Positions 34,572 to 43,554 of a stretch of DNA of 64,000 nt are shown here, piece after piece; position 1 is the stretch's first letter, and the number at the start of each line of letters is the position of its first letter. The DNA is from Haloterrigena sp. KLK7 (lineage in GTDB: Archaea; Halobacteriota; Halobacteria; Halobacteriales; Natrialbaceae). The translations under genes and the position numbers were made by a program. The stretch lies in contig NZ_CP149787.1 in assembly GCF_037914945.1 (NCBI RefSeq), forward strand, positions 2,666,001 through 2,730,000, read 5' to 3'. The notes beneath the pieces are model-generated. The model was given only the letters and a program-made list of their open reading frames with translations. It was not told the origin of the DNA and did not search any database.

Positions 34572-36410
34572 CTATGCGTCCCAGGCTTCGACGAACTCGG
34601 TCGGCAGCGCCGTGAGGTCGATCCCCCAGGCGATGGGCAGCCACGCGAACGCGACGAGCGTGATCAGGACGATACCGATGACGTTGAGTCCGAACCCGAT
34701 GCGGGCCATCTGGGGCAGCGAGATGTAGCCGCTGCCGAAGACGATCGCGTTCGGCGGCGTCGCGACGGGCAGCATGAACGCGAACGAGGCCGCGGTCGCG
34801 CCCGCGATCATCAGCCCGAAGGGGTGCACTTCGATACCGACCGCGACGCCGGCCAGAATGGGCATCAGCATCGCCGTCGTCGCCGTGTTCGACGTGACCT
34901 CGGTCAGGAAGATCGTCATGAAGACGACGGCGAACAGGACGAGGATCATCGAGACGCCCCCGAGGGCCTGCAGCTGTTCGCCGATCCAGGCCGCGAGGCC
35001 GGTGTCGCCGAAGCCGGAGGCGATCGCGAGGCCGCCGCCGAACAGGAGGATGACGCCCCACGGGATGTCGACGGCGTTCGTCCAGTCGAGCAGGAAGGTG
35101 TGGTCGCCGTCCGGCGTCGACGTCGGCAGCGTAAAGAGGACCATCGCGCCGCCGATCGCGACGATGGTGTCGGCGTCCTCCGGCGGCGCGATCCCGAAGA
35201 GCGGATCGATCAGGCTGGCGCCGATCCAGCTGACGGCCATGCCGGCGAAGACGACGGCGACCAGCTTCTCCTGTCTGTTCATCGGGCCGAGTCGCTCGAG
35301 TTCTCGATCGATCGTGTCCGCGCCGGCGGGGAGTTCCTCGAACTGGGGCGACACCGCTCGGGTGACGTAGGTGTAGACGGCGACGAGGCCGACGATCGAA
35401 ATCGGCACGCCGTAGAGCATCCACTCGGCGAAGGAGACGGACTGGTCGAAGAGCGCGTCGGCCTGTCCCGCGAAGAGGACGTTCGGCGGCGTACCGATCA
35501 GCGTCGCGACGCCGCCGACCGAGGCCCCGTAGGCGATACAGAGCATCAGGGCGATGCCGAACGAGAAGTTCCCCTCGCTCGTGTCGACGTCGAGGCCGGT
35601 CTCGTCGACCAGGTCCGCGGTCTGGTAGATGACCGCCAGCGCGATGGGAACCATCATCATCACGGTCGCGCTGTTCGAGACCCACATCGAGAGGAACGCG
35701 GTCGCGAGCATGAACCCGAGAATGAGCCGCGAGGGCTCGGTGCCGACGGCCTTGATCGTCCGCAGGGCGATCCGGCGGTGGAGCCCCCACCGCTGCATCG
35801 CCATCGCGAGGAAGAAGCCGCCCATGAAGAGGAAGATCAGCGGATGGCCGTACGACGGCGTCGTGTCCGCGACCGGAAGCGCGCCGGTCAGCGGAAACAG
35901 GACGATCGGCAGCAGCGACGTGGCGGGGATCGGAATCGCCTCGGACATCCACCAGACGGCGACCCACGCGGTGACGGCGGCGACGGCCTTTCCCGCGGCC
36001 GAGAGGCCGTCGGGCGTCGGCGAGAGGAAGATCACCGCGAACAGGAGCGGCCCGAGGACGAACCCGATCCGCTGGCGGAGATCGTACGTCCCGCCGACGT
36101 CGAACGGGGAGCCCTCGTCGCCGCGGTCGCTGCCACCGTCGCCGGGCCCGTTGCCGCCGGCGTCGTCGGTACCTCGCCGGTCCGCGGCGGTCCGGGCGTC
36201 GGCCGCGGTGCCGTCGCTCGGATCGCGGCCGCCGTCCGGAAAGACCCGCCGCGCGAGTCGTTTCTCCTCCTCGGAGACGCCGTCCATGTCCTCGAGGATC
36301 ATCGGTGCGTCGAGCGTGAGGTACGCTTTCGTCTGCGCGTTGAGTCTCCAGAGGAACACCCAGACCGCCCGAATGAACTTCTGAAGGGTTTGGCGAGAGT
36401 CGTGCACCAT
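34572..36410 (-). CDS. DASS/SLC13-family sodium:anion symporter
   Basis: Secondary transporter for dicarboxylates or sulfate, 612 residues. A 110-residue cytosolic N-terminus includes a disordered Gly/Asp-rich tract (PSDGTAADARTAADRRGTDDAGGNGPGDGGSDRGDEG, shown in part). The membrane part has two repeats, each with the SNT/SNTA-type substrate clamp: WVSNSATVMMMVPIALAV in the first and TEVTSNTATTAMLMPILAGV in the second. VATLIGTPPNVLFAG and LPVATPPNAIVFGSGYI are the matching TPPN loops. The start at 36410 is chosen from MVHDSRQTLQKF; longer frames run into unrelated sequence. Confidence 0.93.
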   Translation of the reverse strand: MVHDSRQTLQKFIRAVWVFLWRLNAQTKAYLTLDAPMILEDMDGVSEEEKRLARRVFPDGGRDPSDGTAADARTAADRRGTDDAGGNGPGDGGSDRGDEGSPFDVGGTYDLRQRIGFVLGPLLFAVIFLSPTPDGLSAAGKAVAAVTAWVAVWWMSEAIPIPATSLLPIVLFPLTGALPVADTTPSYGHPLIFLFMGGFFLAMAMQRWGLHRRIALRTIKAVGTEPSRLILGFMLATAFLSMWVSNSATVMMMVPIALAVIYQTADLVDETGLDVDTSEGNFSFGIALMLCIAYGASVGGVATLIGTPPNVLFAGQADALFDQSVSFAEWMLYGVPISIVGLVAVYTYVTRAVSPQFEELPAGADTIDRELERLGPMNRQEKLVAVVFAGMAVSWIGASLIDPLFGIAPPEDADTIVAIGGAMVLFTLPTSTPDGDHTFLLDWTNAVDIPWGVILLFGGGLAIASGFGDTGLAAWIGEQLQALGGVSMILVLFAVVFMTIFLTEVTSNTATTAMLMPILAGVAVGIEVHPFGLMIAGATAASFAFMLPVATPPNAIVFGSGYISLPQMARIGFGLNVIGIVLITLVAFAWLPIAWGIDLTALPTEFVEAWDA

Positions 36411-36680
36411 TTTTCTAGCGCTTCCAGATAGAGGGTGTAAACGGTACCGCTTCCGCCATCGCCCTACGAATGTCATGGGAACTGGACACTGGAATGGTTG
36501 CTCACACAACACCAAATGGGTTTATACCTACGGTCGTGACGCATCGAACTCGCGTTCGATCGCCATGCGTCCGGTCAACTGGACTCGCTACGCGGTCGTT
36601 ACGCCGTCGCTCCGCCGTCGATCGCCGTCGCTGACGGGACCGGACGGAAGCGACAACTCTCTGGCCGCTCTACTCGAGGT

Positions 36681-37058
36681 ATGCCCCTCTTACAGTTCGA
36701 CACGACGCTGTCGCTCTCGGCCGAGGAGAAGACGGCGCTGGCCGAACGGGTGACGGCGCTCTATACGACGGAGATGGAGACGACCGCGGGTCACGTCGCG
36801 GTGACGATCCGCGAGCGCGACCCGGCCGACCTCCACCTCGGACGCGCGGACGACGGTCCGCTGGTCTTCCTCGACGCCGAGATCCGTCGCGGCCGACCGT
36901 TCGAGCGCAAGCGCGCGTTCGCGCTCGAGACGATGGCGTACGTCTGCGAGACGTTCGGCGTCCCCGAGGAGAACGCGAAGGTCGTCTTCACCGAACACCC
37001 CGGGGAGCACATGATGGGCGTCGACCGCGTGGGCGGCGAGTGGGACGGCGAGGAGTAG
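36681..37058 (+). CDS. Tautomerase/MIF-superfamily protein
   Basis: A 125-residue protein starting MPLLQFDTTLSLSAEEKTALAERVTALYTTEME. After Met removal the N-terminal Pro is the usual catalytic residue of tautomerases. The pattern VAVTIRERDPADLHLGRADDGPLVFLDAEIRRGRPFERKRAFALETMAYVCETFG (part) fits a single beta-alpha-beta unit of a long-chain tautomerase. The substrate is unknown. A TATA-like run (gtttatac) lies about 155 bases upstream, so the mRNA may have a long leader. Confidence 0.85.
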   Translation: MPLLQFDTTLSLSAEEKTALAERVTALYTTEMETTAGHVAVTIRERDPADLHLGRADDGPLVFLDAEIRRGRPFERKRAFALETMAYVCETFGVPEENAKVVFTEHPGEHMMGVDRVGGEWDGEE

Positions 37059-37179
37059 CGCGAGTGACGGCGCCCTCGTCGCGCGGGTAGGTGCCGACCT
37101 CGTCCGGTCGGCGCGACCCGGAATCCGTCTCCGCTACCGAGACAGTCAAGCGCGTCCTCGAGGAAGCCCGTGACGTCCG

Positions 37180-38376
37180 ATGGACCGGTCGTACTGGCGG
37201 ACGGTCTCGCTGGTGACGCTGTGGCAGGTGTCGGCGAGCGTCTGTTACTACACGGTCTTCGCGGCGACGCCGTTCTTCCGCGACGAGTTCGGCCTCTCCC
37301 GGTTCGGCGTCGGCCTCGTCGTGACGGCGCTCACCCTGGGGTACGCGGTCTGGCTCCTCCCGGTCGGAGCGGTGATCGACCGCTTCGGCGAGGGGCGGAC
37401 GCTGACGCTCGGCCTCGTCGGGCTCGGGACCGGCGCTGCGCTGGTCGCCGGCGCACCCACGTACGCGCTACTGCTCGCGGCGGCGTTCTTCCTCGGATCG
37501 ACGTACGCGACGGCGATTCCGGGGACGAACAAGGCGATCTACGACGCCATCGCGGCGGGCCGCCAGAACCTCGCGCTGGGGATCAAACAGGTCGGCGTCA
37601 CCGCCGGCAGCGGCGTCAGCGCCCTCCTCGTGACCGGACTGGCGGGCGCGCTCTTCTGGCAGGCGGGCTTCCTGATCGCCGCCGGGCTCGCCCTCGTCGT
37701 CGCCGTCACCTTCGCCGTCTGCTACCGCAGCGCGGGCGGGGGCGGACAGGCGGAGTATCCGGACTTCCGGGCGCTGTCCCGCAACCGCCCCTATCGCGTG
37801 CTCGTCGCGGCCGGCTTCTTCCTCGGCGCGGCGCTGTTCACCACGACGGGCTACACGGTGCTCTACCTCGAGGAGTCGATCGGCGCTTCGATTGTCGGCG
37901 GCGGCGTCGTCCTCGCGCTCGTCCAGCTGTTCGGCAGCGTCGGTCGCCTCGTCGGCGGCTGGCTGAGCGACAATCTACCCGGCGAGCCCGACGTTCGGAT
38001 CGGCGCGATCCTGATCGTGCAGGCGCTCGCGGGCGCCGTCCTGTTCGTCGTCGTCGCCGCGACCGATAGCCCACTGAACGCTGCCGTCGCCTTCTCGGTC
38101 CTCGGGTTCTTCGTCCTCGGGAACACCGGCGTCTACTACTCCTACATGGCGACGCTGGTCACCGCCGACGAGATGGGGGGCGCGACCGCCGGCGGCCAGC
38201 TCTCCCTGGTCGCCGGCTCCGTTGTCGCACCGCCGGCCTTCGGCTACCTCGCCGATACCGTCGGCTACCGGGCCTCGTGGTGGCTGCTCGCCGCCGGCAC
38301 CGCCGTCGCCGCCGGCCTCCTAGCCTACGCCGTGCGCCTCGAGCCGCCGGTCGACGAGCCGGCGATGCAAGAATGA
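37180..38376 (+). CDS. Major facilitator superfamily transporter
   Basis: Polytopic transporter of 398 residues with 12 predicted membrane helices. The first half has the loop 2-3 motif LPVGAVIDRFGEGRTLTLGL and NKAIYDAIAAGRQNLALGIKQVGVTAGSG. The second half begins PYRVLVAAGFFLGAALFTTTGYTVLYLEESIG and includes RLVGGWLSDNLPG. It is similar to nitrate/cyanate and ACS-type carriers (an GIKQVG helix), but the substrate cannot be assigned. Confidence 0.88.
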   Translation: MDRSYWRTVSLVTLWQVSASVCYYTVFAATPFFRDEFGLSRFGVGLVVTALTLGYAVWLLPVGAVIDRFGEGRTLTLGLVGLGTGAALVAGAPTYALLLAAAFFLGSTYATAIPGTNKAIYDAIAAGRQNLALGIKQVGVTAGSGVSALLVTGLAGALFWQAGFLIAAGLALVVAVTFAVCYRSAGGGGQAEYPDFRALSRNRPYRVLVAAGFFLGAALFTTTGYTVLYLEESIGASIVGGGVVLALVQLFGSVGRLVGGWLSDNLPGEPDVRIGAILIVQALAGAVLFVVVAATDSPLNAAVAFSVLGFFVLGNTGVYYSYMATLVTADEMGGATAGGQLSLVAGSVVAPPAFGYLADTVGYRASWWLLAAGTAVAAGLLAYAVRLEPPVDEPAMQE

Positions 38377-38414
38377 CGGTTCGGTGGCGGCGCTCGGCCG
38401 CGAACCGGAGGACG

Positions 38415-38422
38415 ACTTTAGG
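38415..38422 (+). promoter_or_regulatory. TATA-like box of the usp gene at 38446
   Basis: The sequence actttagg is centred about 28 bases before the ATG at 38446, as for leaderless transcripts. Confidence 0.45.
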
Positions 38423-38445
38423 AGACGGGCGGCGTACGGTAGCAC

Positions 38446-38928
38446 ATGTACCGCGTCCTGCTCCCGGTCGATGAACACGAATCGCGAGCCCGCGCCCAGG
38501 CCGAGGCGGTCGGCGACCTGCCGGCGGCCGCCGCGGAGATCCGCGCCGACGTCCTCCACGTCCACGAGGAGGTGACGGCCCCGGACGCAGAGTGGGCGGC
38601 CGGCGGCTTCTCGGAGGAGTACGCCGAGGAGATGGCCGAAAACATCAGGAACGTCCAGCGGCTCCCCGACGCCGTCGAGACCGCCGCCGCCGTCCTCGAG
38701 TCGGCCGGCGTCGAGCACGCGATCCACGAGACGACGGGCGAAGCGCCCGCGATGATCCTCGAGGCCGCGTCGGAACTCGACAGCGACGCGATCGTCCTCG
38801 GCGTCGGCGAGCGCTCGCCGGTCGGCAAGGTCCTGTTCGGCAGCGTCGTGCAGGCGGTGATCCTCGAGAGTGATCGCCCGGTGACGGTCGTCTCCGCCGA
38901 GGAGGATGGCGACGGCGAGTCAGCGTAA
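38446..38928 (+). CDS. Universal stress protein, UspA family
   Basis: Single Usp domain, 160 residues. It begins MYRVLLPVDEHESRARAQAEAV and ends with VLGVGERSPVGKVLFGSVVQAVILESDRPVTVV, a good G-2x-G-9x-GS nucleotide-binding motif. A long internal helix (SEEYAEEMAENIRNVQRLPDAVETAAAVLE) replaces the usual shorter linker. It probably binds ATP or AMP. The gene lies alone at the GC-rich border of the AT-rich islet. Confidence 0.9.
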   Translation: MYRVLLPVDEHESRARAQAEAVGDLPAAAAEIRADVLHVHEEVTAPDAEWAAGGFSEEYAEEMAENIRNVQRLPDAVETAAAVLESAGVEHAIHETTGEAPAMILEAASELDSDAIVLGVGERSPVGKVLFGSVVQAVILESDRPVTVVSAEEDGDGESA

Positions 38929-38934
38929 CGCCAG

Positions 38935-39437
38935 TGGATCGGCTTCACTGTCAGTAGATCGTGCACGATTTCGCTATTTAGAACGAGTTGTGGGCTCCTC
39001 GACTGCACGTTACGGAATTCGCTATCTGATCGCACTCAATACCTCAATGAAGAGACAACCATAGAAATGGCTGTGAGGACTAATATAGCTACTACCAAGT
39101 AATTGCTGATAGTGTACATATAGATACCAACTAGAAGGAGCGCTGTGACAGACATAACTAGCCCAACGCGATCTCTCCCTTCATAAAAATACATATATAA
39201 ACCGATCGCAGAGGAGAGAAGAGCTAAAATTACCACGATATTTACCCTGTAGAGGAATTCAAATTGTCCCTCGCCTATACCTGTTTTGATGCCACTATGT
39301 TCTAAATATTTTTCTTTGGAGAGGCGATTAGAAGGTAGTCCGGACAGTTCCATTAGTGATTTTATATAACGAACGAGTTCACGAGGACTGCAAGCGATTC
39401 CAACGGACCGGTTGAAATCACTAAATCAACGCGCCAA
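38935..39437. other. AT-rich islet in a GC-rich chromosome
   Basis: From about 38935 to 39430 the base composition drops sharply (runs such as tttatataac, aaatattttt and cataaaaatacatatataaacc) compared with both flanks. The islet contains one orphan membrane protein gene. No integrase, terminal repeats or att-like duplication is visible at its borders, so how it arrived is unclear. Confidence 0.8.
39036..39353 (-). CDS. Orphan small membrane protein of AT-rich islet
   Basis: A 105-residue protein with a hydrophilic N-terminus (MELSGLPSNRLSKEKYLEHSGIKTGIGEGQFEF) and three transmembrane segments: VNIVVILALLSSAIGLYMYFY, VGLVMSVTALLLVGIYMYTI and YLVVAILVLTAISMVVSS. Codons rich in A and T (ATA, TTA, AAT) contrast with every neighbour. 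No family is recognised. A TATA-like tattatataa (minus strand) is only about 12 bases before the ATG, so the true start might differ. Function unknown. Confidence 0.65.
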   Translation of the reverse strand: MELSGLPSNRLSKEKYLEHSGIKTGIGEGQFEFLYRVNIVVILALLSSAIGLYMYFYEGRDRVGLVMSVTALLLVGIYMYTISNYLVVAILVLTAISMVVSSLRY

Positions 39438-40703
39438 TCACCGCAGACAGGCCGCGACGACCTCGAGCATACCCTCACCTCGTACTTCGTCGGCGAACAG
39501 CGGGACGCGCCGCACCTCGGTCCCGCGGAAGAGTTCCTGGGCCTCGGCGAGGGCGCCCTGCTGGACGTCCCACCGACGTTGACAGAACTCGCAGTCCTCG
39601 AGGTTCGGCTGGAGGAACTCGCCCCGAACGTCGTCGGTGACGTCGGAGAGGGGCTCCATGACGCGGTTGACGACGACCGTGCCGACCGGGATCTCGAACT
39701 CCTCGAGCTGCTGGCGCAGGCGCTTGGACTCGAAGACGCTCATCTCCTCGGGGACCATGACGATCCGGAAGTCCGTCCGCGCGGGATCCTGCAGGGCCGC
39801 CCGCAGGCGCTCGATGCGCTCCCGGAGCTCGTCCAGGTCCTCGAGGTCGCCCTCCTCCTCGGGCGCTTCCTGACCGGGGAACATGCCCTTCATTCCCTCG
39901 AGCATGCCGCTGATGCGCTGGCGGAACTTCATCATGCGACCCATCATGGTGTCCATGAGTTCCGGGAGCTTCAGGAGCCGGAGGGTGTGTCCCGTCGGCG
40001 CGGTGTCGATGACGACGCGCTCGAACCGCGGGTCGTCCATGTACTCGAGCAGCAGTTGCATCGCGGCGGCCTCGTCGGAACCCGGCATCGCGCCGCCGAA
40101 GAGGGCGTCCATGGGCGACTCGCCACCGCCCCCGCCGAGCAGGTCACCCAGCCCGCCCATGCCGCCCATCTCGCCAGCGCCGGTGTCGCCACCGCCGCCG
40201 AAGGGACCCGCCTCGCCGTCGGTTCCGCCGCCGAACGGTCCCGCAGCGCCGTCGTCCGCGGTCGCCGCGGAGTCGTCGCCGGGACCGCCGGCGCCGCCGA
40301 GGAAGGCGGCTTTCCCGTCCTCCATGGCGGCCTCGGGATCGATCTCGGCCGCGTAGAGCGGGATGTCGTCGCGAATGCGGGTCGGTTCGGCCGGCACGTC
40401 GGTCTCGAAGGTGTCCGACAGCGAGTGGGCCGGGTCGGTCGAGACGACCAGCGTCGACGTGCCGCCGCGGGCGCTGTCCAGCGCGGTCGCGGCGGCCATC
40501 GTCGTCTTCCCGACGCCGCCCTTCCCGCCGTAGAGCACGTAGTCGGGGCCGTCGACGGGCTCGTCGGACGGTTCCACGTCGATCGTTTCCCGTTCGTCGT
40601 CCTCGAGGGAGTCCGTCGGCGTCACCTCGATGGTGTGTCCGTCGTCGGTGTCGTCCGCCGTCTCGGCCTCCTCGTCGACCCGCTCGACGTCGATTCCGCT
40701 CAT
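39438..40703 (-). CDS. Get3/ArsA-family ATPase
   Basis: P-loop ATPase of the arsenite pump/tail-anchored targeting family, 421 residues. After a disordered acidic N-terminus (about 1-50) come VLYGGKGGVGKTTMAAATALDSARGGTSTLVVSTDPAHSLSDTF (Walker A and switch I), VVIDTAPTGHTLRLLKLPE (switch II), and CEFCQRRW, whose CxxC resembles the Get3 zinc clamp. The TRC subdomain is interrupted by a Gly-rich insert of about 80 residues with a near repeat (GPFGGGTDGEAGPFGGGGD). The family role in haloarchaea (membrane-protein targeting versus metalloid export) is not settled; no arsenic genes are near. Confidence 0.9.
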   Translation of the reverse strand: MSGIDVERVDEEAETADDTDDGHTIEVTPTDSLEDDERETIDVEPSDEPVDGPDYVLYGGKGGVGKTTMAAATALDSARGGTSTLVVSTDPAHSLSDTFETDVPAEPTRIRDDIPLYAAEIDPEAAMEDGKAAFLGGAGGPGDDSAATADDGAAGPFGGGTDGEAGPFGGGGDTGAGEMGGMGGLGDLLGGGGGESPMDALFGGAMPGSDEAAAMQLLLEYMDDPRFERVVIDTAPTGHTLRLLKLPELMDTMMGRMMKFRQRISGMLEGMKGMFPGQEAPEEEGDLEDLDELRERIERLRAALQDPARTDFRIVMVPEEMSVFESKRLRQQLEEFEIPVGTVVVNRVMEPLSDVTDDVRGEFLQPNLEDCEFCQRRWDVQQGALAEAQELFRGTEVRRVPLFADEVRGEGMLEVVAACLR

Positions 40704-40792
40704 GGCTACTCGATTAGCCACCCTGTCACGAGTATTCGTCGGTCTCGAGCGAACCGGTTCGGAGTGGAAACGATTCCCGGCGGCGTCGGCGC

Positions 40793-42229
40793 CTACCGAT
40801 CGGACGGCGCGCGGGTCGCCGCGTCGCCCCGAGCGAGGTCGACGAGCCCCAGACAGATCGGGACCGCCCACAGCATCGCGTACAGCGCCTGCGAGAGCGG
40901 GTTCGCGAGGATCGAGTACGCGATTCGGTGGGGTCCCGATCGGAACGGAACCGCGTCCCAGGCCGCCCGGTAGGCCCGCAGGCCGTAGTACGCCCAGACG
41001 AGCGCGTTGAAGCCGACGAGCAGTCGCACCGTCAGCGGGAACGGGGCCGCCGACGTGCCACTCGCGGACAGCAGGGTAACGAACACTGCGGCGGGCACCC
41101 CGACGACGGTGAGCAGCGCCAGCGACTGTAACAGCAGCGTCCCGGACCAACACCGGAGGTCGTCGACGCCGTCCCAGCCGCGCGCGAAGATCCGACGATA
41201 CAGATCGCGAGTCCACGCCCGCTTCCGGCCGAGCCACGCCTCGAGTCCCGGGGGACAGTCCAGGCGGACGTACCGATCGACGATACCGAGCGCGTTGCCC
41301 CGCCGGGAGGCGGCCAGTCCGAGCGGGACGTCGTCGCCCGCCCTGCGCCGCCACGCCGTGACGTCCTCGAGTACGCGTCCCTCCGTGAGGTAGCCCGAGC
41401 CCAGCAGGTGGTACGGCCCCGCGCTCGAGCGGTGTCCCAGATCCGACCACGCCGCCGTCGCCATCGACTCGAGCAGCGGGAGGATCCCCGCGTCGACGTC
41501 GCGGACCGTGTGCTTGGTCTGGACGACGTCGTACTCCTCGAGGCCCGCGACGGCGAGTTCGAACGTATCGACGGGGAGCCAGCTGCCGGCCTCGAAGACG
41601 GCGACGAGGTCGTCGGCCGCGACCGTGCGGGACTCGAACGCGGCAGTCAGCATGGTCGCCGCCGTCGGGGACGTTCCCGTTCCGGTGGCCCACCACGCGC
41701 GCTCACCGGCTTCACGCGCGCTTTCTCCCGCGTCGTCGAGCGCGACGGTCTCTACCTCGAGGCCCGGCGGCCGCTCGGCGTCGATCGCGCCCTCGAGCGC
41801 GGGCACGTCCGTCTCGCCGGGCTCGTAGACGACGGTGACCGAGACCAGCGACGCGGGATAGCTCTGGGCGGCGATACTCGCGAGCGTCGACTCGAGGCCC
41901 CGCCAGCGACCGCGAACAAGCGGCACGAAGACGTGGATCCGCCGCCGGAGGGCAGACGGCAGTCGACAGTCGGGCCCGGGATCGCGTTCGCGCTCGGGGC
42001 CGCCGCGTTCGTGCTCTGGAGAACCGCCGTCGGTCCGGGCGGCGATGCGGCCGGGCTGCTCGGCTTCGCGGCCGGTCTGGCCGCCGTGGGCCTCGAGGAC
42101 CCGCCCGAGCGTCCGCTCGTCGACGACGTTCATCGGTCGGCGCAGGAACAGCGCCAGCAGGCCGCAGTTGACGGCGGCGTAACAGAGCTGCGTCAGGACA
42201 AACGCGGCGACGACCACCTCGAGAAGCAT
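40793..42229 (-). CDS. GT2-like membrane glycosyltransferase, atypical active site
   Basis: A 478-residue protein. An N-terminal helix (LLEVVVAAFVLTQLCYAAVNCGLLALFL) is followed by a 60-residue charged linker, then a GT-A fold (IHVFVPLVRGRWRGLESTLASIAAQSYP... VSVTVVYEPGETDVPALEGAI), and three or four C-terminal helices. The place where family 2 enzymes have a metal-binding DxD/DAD reads LVAVFEAGSWLP, and the later acidic motif is also unclear. It may be a divergent or inactive glycosyltransferase. RKRAWTRDLYRR resembles the QxxRW-type region. No glycan genes surround it. Confidence 0.7.
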   Translation of the reverse strand: MLLEVVVAAFVLTQLCYAAVNCGLLALFLRRPMNVVDERTLGRVLEAHGGQTGREAEQPGRIAARTDGGSPEHERGGPERERDPGPDCRLPSALRRRIHVFVPLVRGRWRGLESTLASIAAQSYPASLVSVTVVYEPGETDVPALEGAIDAERPPGLEVETVALDDAGESAREAGERAWWATGTGTSPTAATMLTAAFESRTVAADDLVAVFEAGSWLPVDTFELAVAGLEEYDVVQTKHTVRDVDAGILPLLESMATAAWSDLGHRSSAGPYHLLGSGYLTEGRVLEDVTAWRRRAGDDVPLGLAASRRGNALGIVDRYVRLDCPPGLEAWLGRKRAWTRDLYRRIFARGWDGVDDLRCWSGTLLLQSLALLTVVGVPAAVFVTLLSASGTSAAPFPLTVRLLVGFNALVWAYYGLRAYRAAWDAVPFRSGPHRIAYSILANPLSQALYAMLWAVPICLGLVDLARGDAATRAPSDR

Positions 42230-42328
42230 TGGTTCATTCCACCACTGTCGTCGCCTCGTATCTGTATTGCGGCCGGACGGCGGTCGGCGGTCGACGCCGT
42301 CCTCGATCGGCGGCGGCCGACGCGATTC

Positions 42329-43429
42329 TCACTCGAAGTACGCCGCCAGTCGCTCGGCCGCTTCCTCGACGCGGGGCGTGACGAGCGCGAAGCGGAGCCA
42401 GTCGGACCGCGAGTCGCCGAAGGCCTCGCCGGGCATCCCCGCGACGCCGGCCTCGTCGATCAGGCGTTCGACGTTCTCGAGCGTTCCCGGATAGCCGTCG
42501 AAGCGGGCCATGACGTAGAACGATCCCTTCGGCGTCGTGTACTCGGCGCCCGCGGCGTCTAAGGCGTCGGTGAAGGTCTCGACGCGCTCGCGGAGCAGTT
42601 CGCGGTTGGCCTCGTAGTACTCGGGCCCCGTTTCCCGCAGTGCCCGCAGGACCGCGTACTGACCGGGCCGGGTCGTGGAGACGTTGACCAGCATGTGGCG
42701 ACTCTTGGCGTTCTCGACGAGTTCCGGCGGGAAGATCGCGTAGCCGACCCGAACGCCCGTGATCGCCATCGACTTCGAGAAGGCGTTGGTGACGATCCGG
42801 TGGCTCGAGTCGACCCCCAGTGCGCTGGCGAACTCGCCCGAGAGATCGTAGTGGTCGTAGACCTCGTCGCTGACCAGGATCGCGTCGTACTCCTCGGCGA
42901 CGTCGACGAGGCCCGCCATCGTCGATTCGGGATAGACCGCCCCGGTCGGGTTGTTCGGCGAGTTGACCACGATGGCGGCGGTGTCCTCGCTCGCCGCCTC
43001 GCGGACGTCGGCCGGATCGAGTTGCCCATCCTCGTCCGTCGCGACGAACCGCTGCGTTCCGTCCAGCATCGTCGTCTTCCCCGGGTAGTAGGGGTAAACC
43101 GGGTCCGTCAGCACGATCTCGTCGCCGCGGTCGCGCTCGAGCGCGCGGGCCATCGCCAGGTAGTTGGCCTCGCCCGCGCCGTTCGTGACGACGATCTGGT
43201 CGGCGTCGACGCCCCGTCGGGCCGCGATCTCCTCGCGGAGCTCGAGGAGTCCCTCGCTGGGCGCGTACTGGAATCGGTCGGGCTCGAGGTCGGCGTAGTC
43301 GCGCAGCCCCTCGCGAAGCGCTTCGGGGGGCTCCCAGTCGGGGTTTCCGCTGACCATGTCGACGACGTCGCCGTCGGCGCGGTCGGCGTACTGCATGACG
43401 TGGAAGAACAGCGGCGTCTCGTACTCCAT
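42329..43429 (-). CDS. Pyridoxal-phosphate aminotransferase, class I/II
   Basis: PLP enzyme of 366 residues, fold type I. Motifs: GNPDWEPPEALREGL, YAPSEGLLELREEIA, TNGAGEANYLA (PLP phosphate contact), VVNSPNNPTGAVYP (Asn-Pro), ILVSDEVYDHY (Asp and Tyr), TNAFSKSMAITGVRVGYAI with the Schiff-base Lys, and RFALVTPRVEE with the carboxylate-binding Arg. It is close to the aspartate or aromatic aminotransferase groups; the amino acid cannot be named from sequence. The start MEYETPLFFHVMQYAD is chosen because the longer frame adds an unconserved basic leader. Confidence 0.9.
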   Translation of the reverse strand: MEYETPLFFHVMQYADRADGDVVDMVSGNPDWEPPEALREGLRDYADLEPDRFQYAPSEGLLELREEIAARRGVDADQIVVTNGAGEANYLAMARALERDRGDEIVLTDPVYPYYPGKTTMLDGTQRFVATDEDGQLDPADVREAASEDTAAIVVNSPNNPTGAVYPESTMAGLVDVAEEYDAILVSDEVYDHYDLSGEFASALGVDSSHRIVTNAFSKSMAITGVRVGYAIFPPELVENAKSRHMLVNVSTTRPGQYAVLRALRETGPEYYEANRELLRERVETFTDALDAAGAEYTTPKGSFYVMARFDGYPGTLENVERLIDEAGVAGMPGEAFGDSRSDWLRFALVTPRVEEAAERLAAYFE

Positions 43430-43554
43430 GCGGAAGCGTGGGGGTCCCCCGGCCGTGGTTCTTTCGTCACGGGCCGACGTCGAGGGTCGACTCACGCCGC
43501 TTCGGGGATCGTCGCGAAGCGAACAGTCATACGCCGCCGGCGCGTCAGTCGGGT

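Noticed and set aside
36475-36753. Plus-strand frame starting MGTGHWNGCSHNTKW before the tautomerase
   Set aside because: It overlaps the tautomerase in another frame and becomes Arg-rich nonsense.
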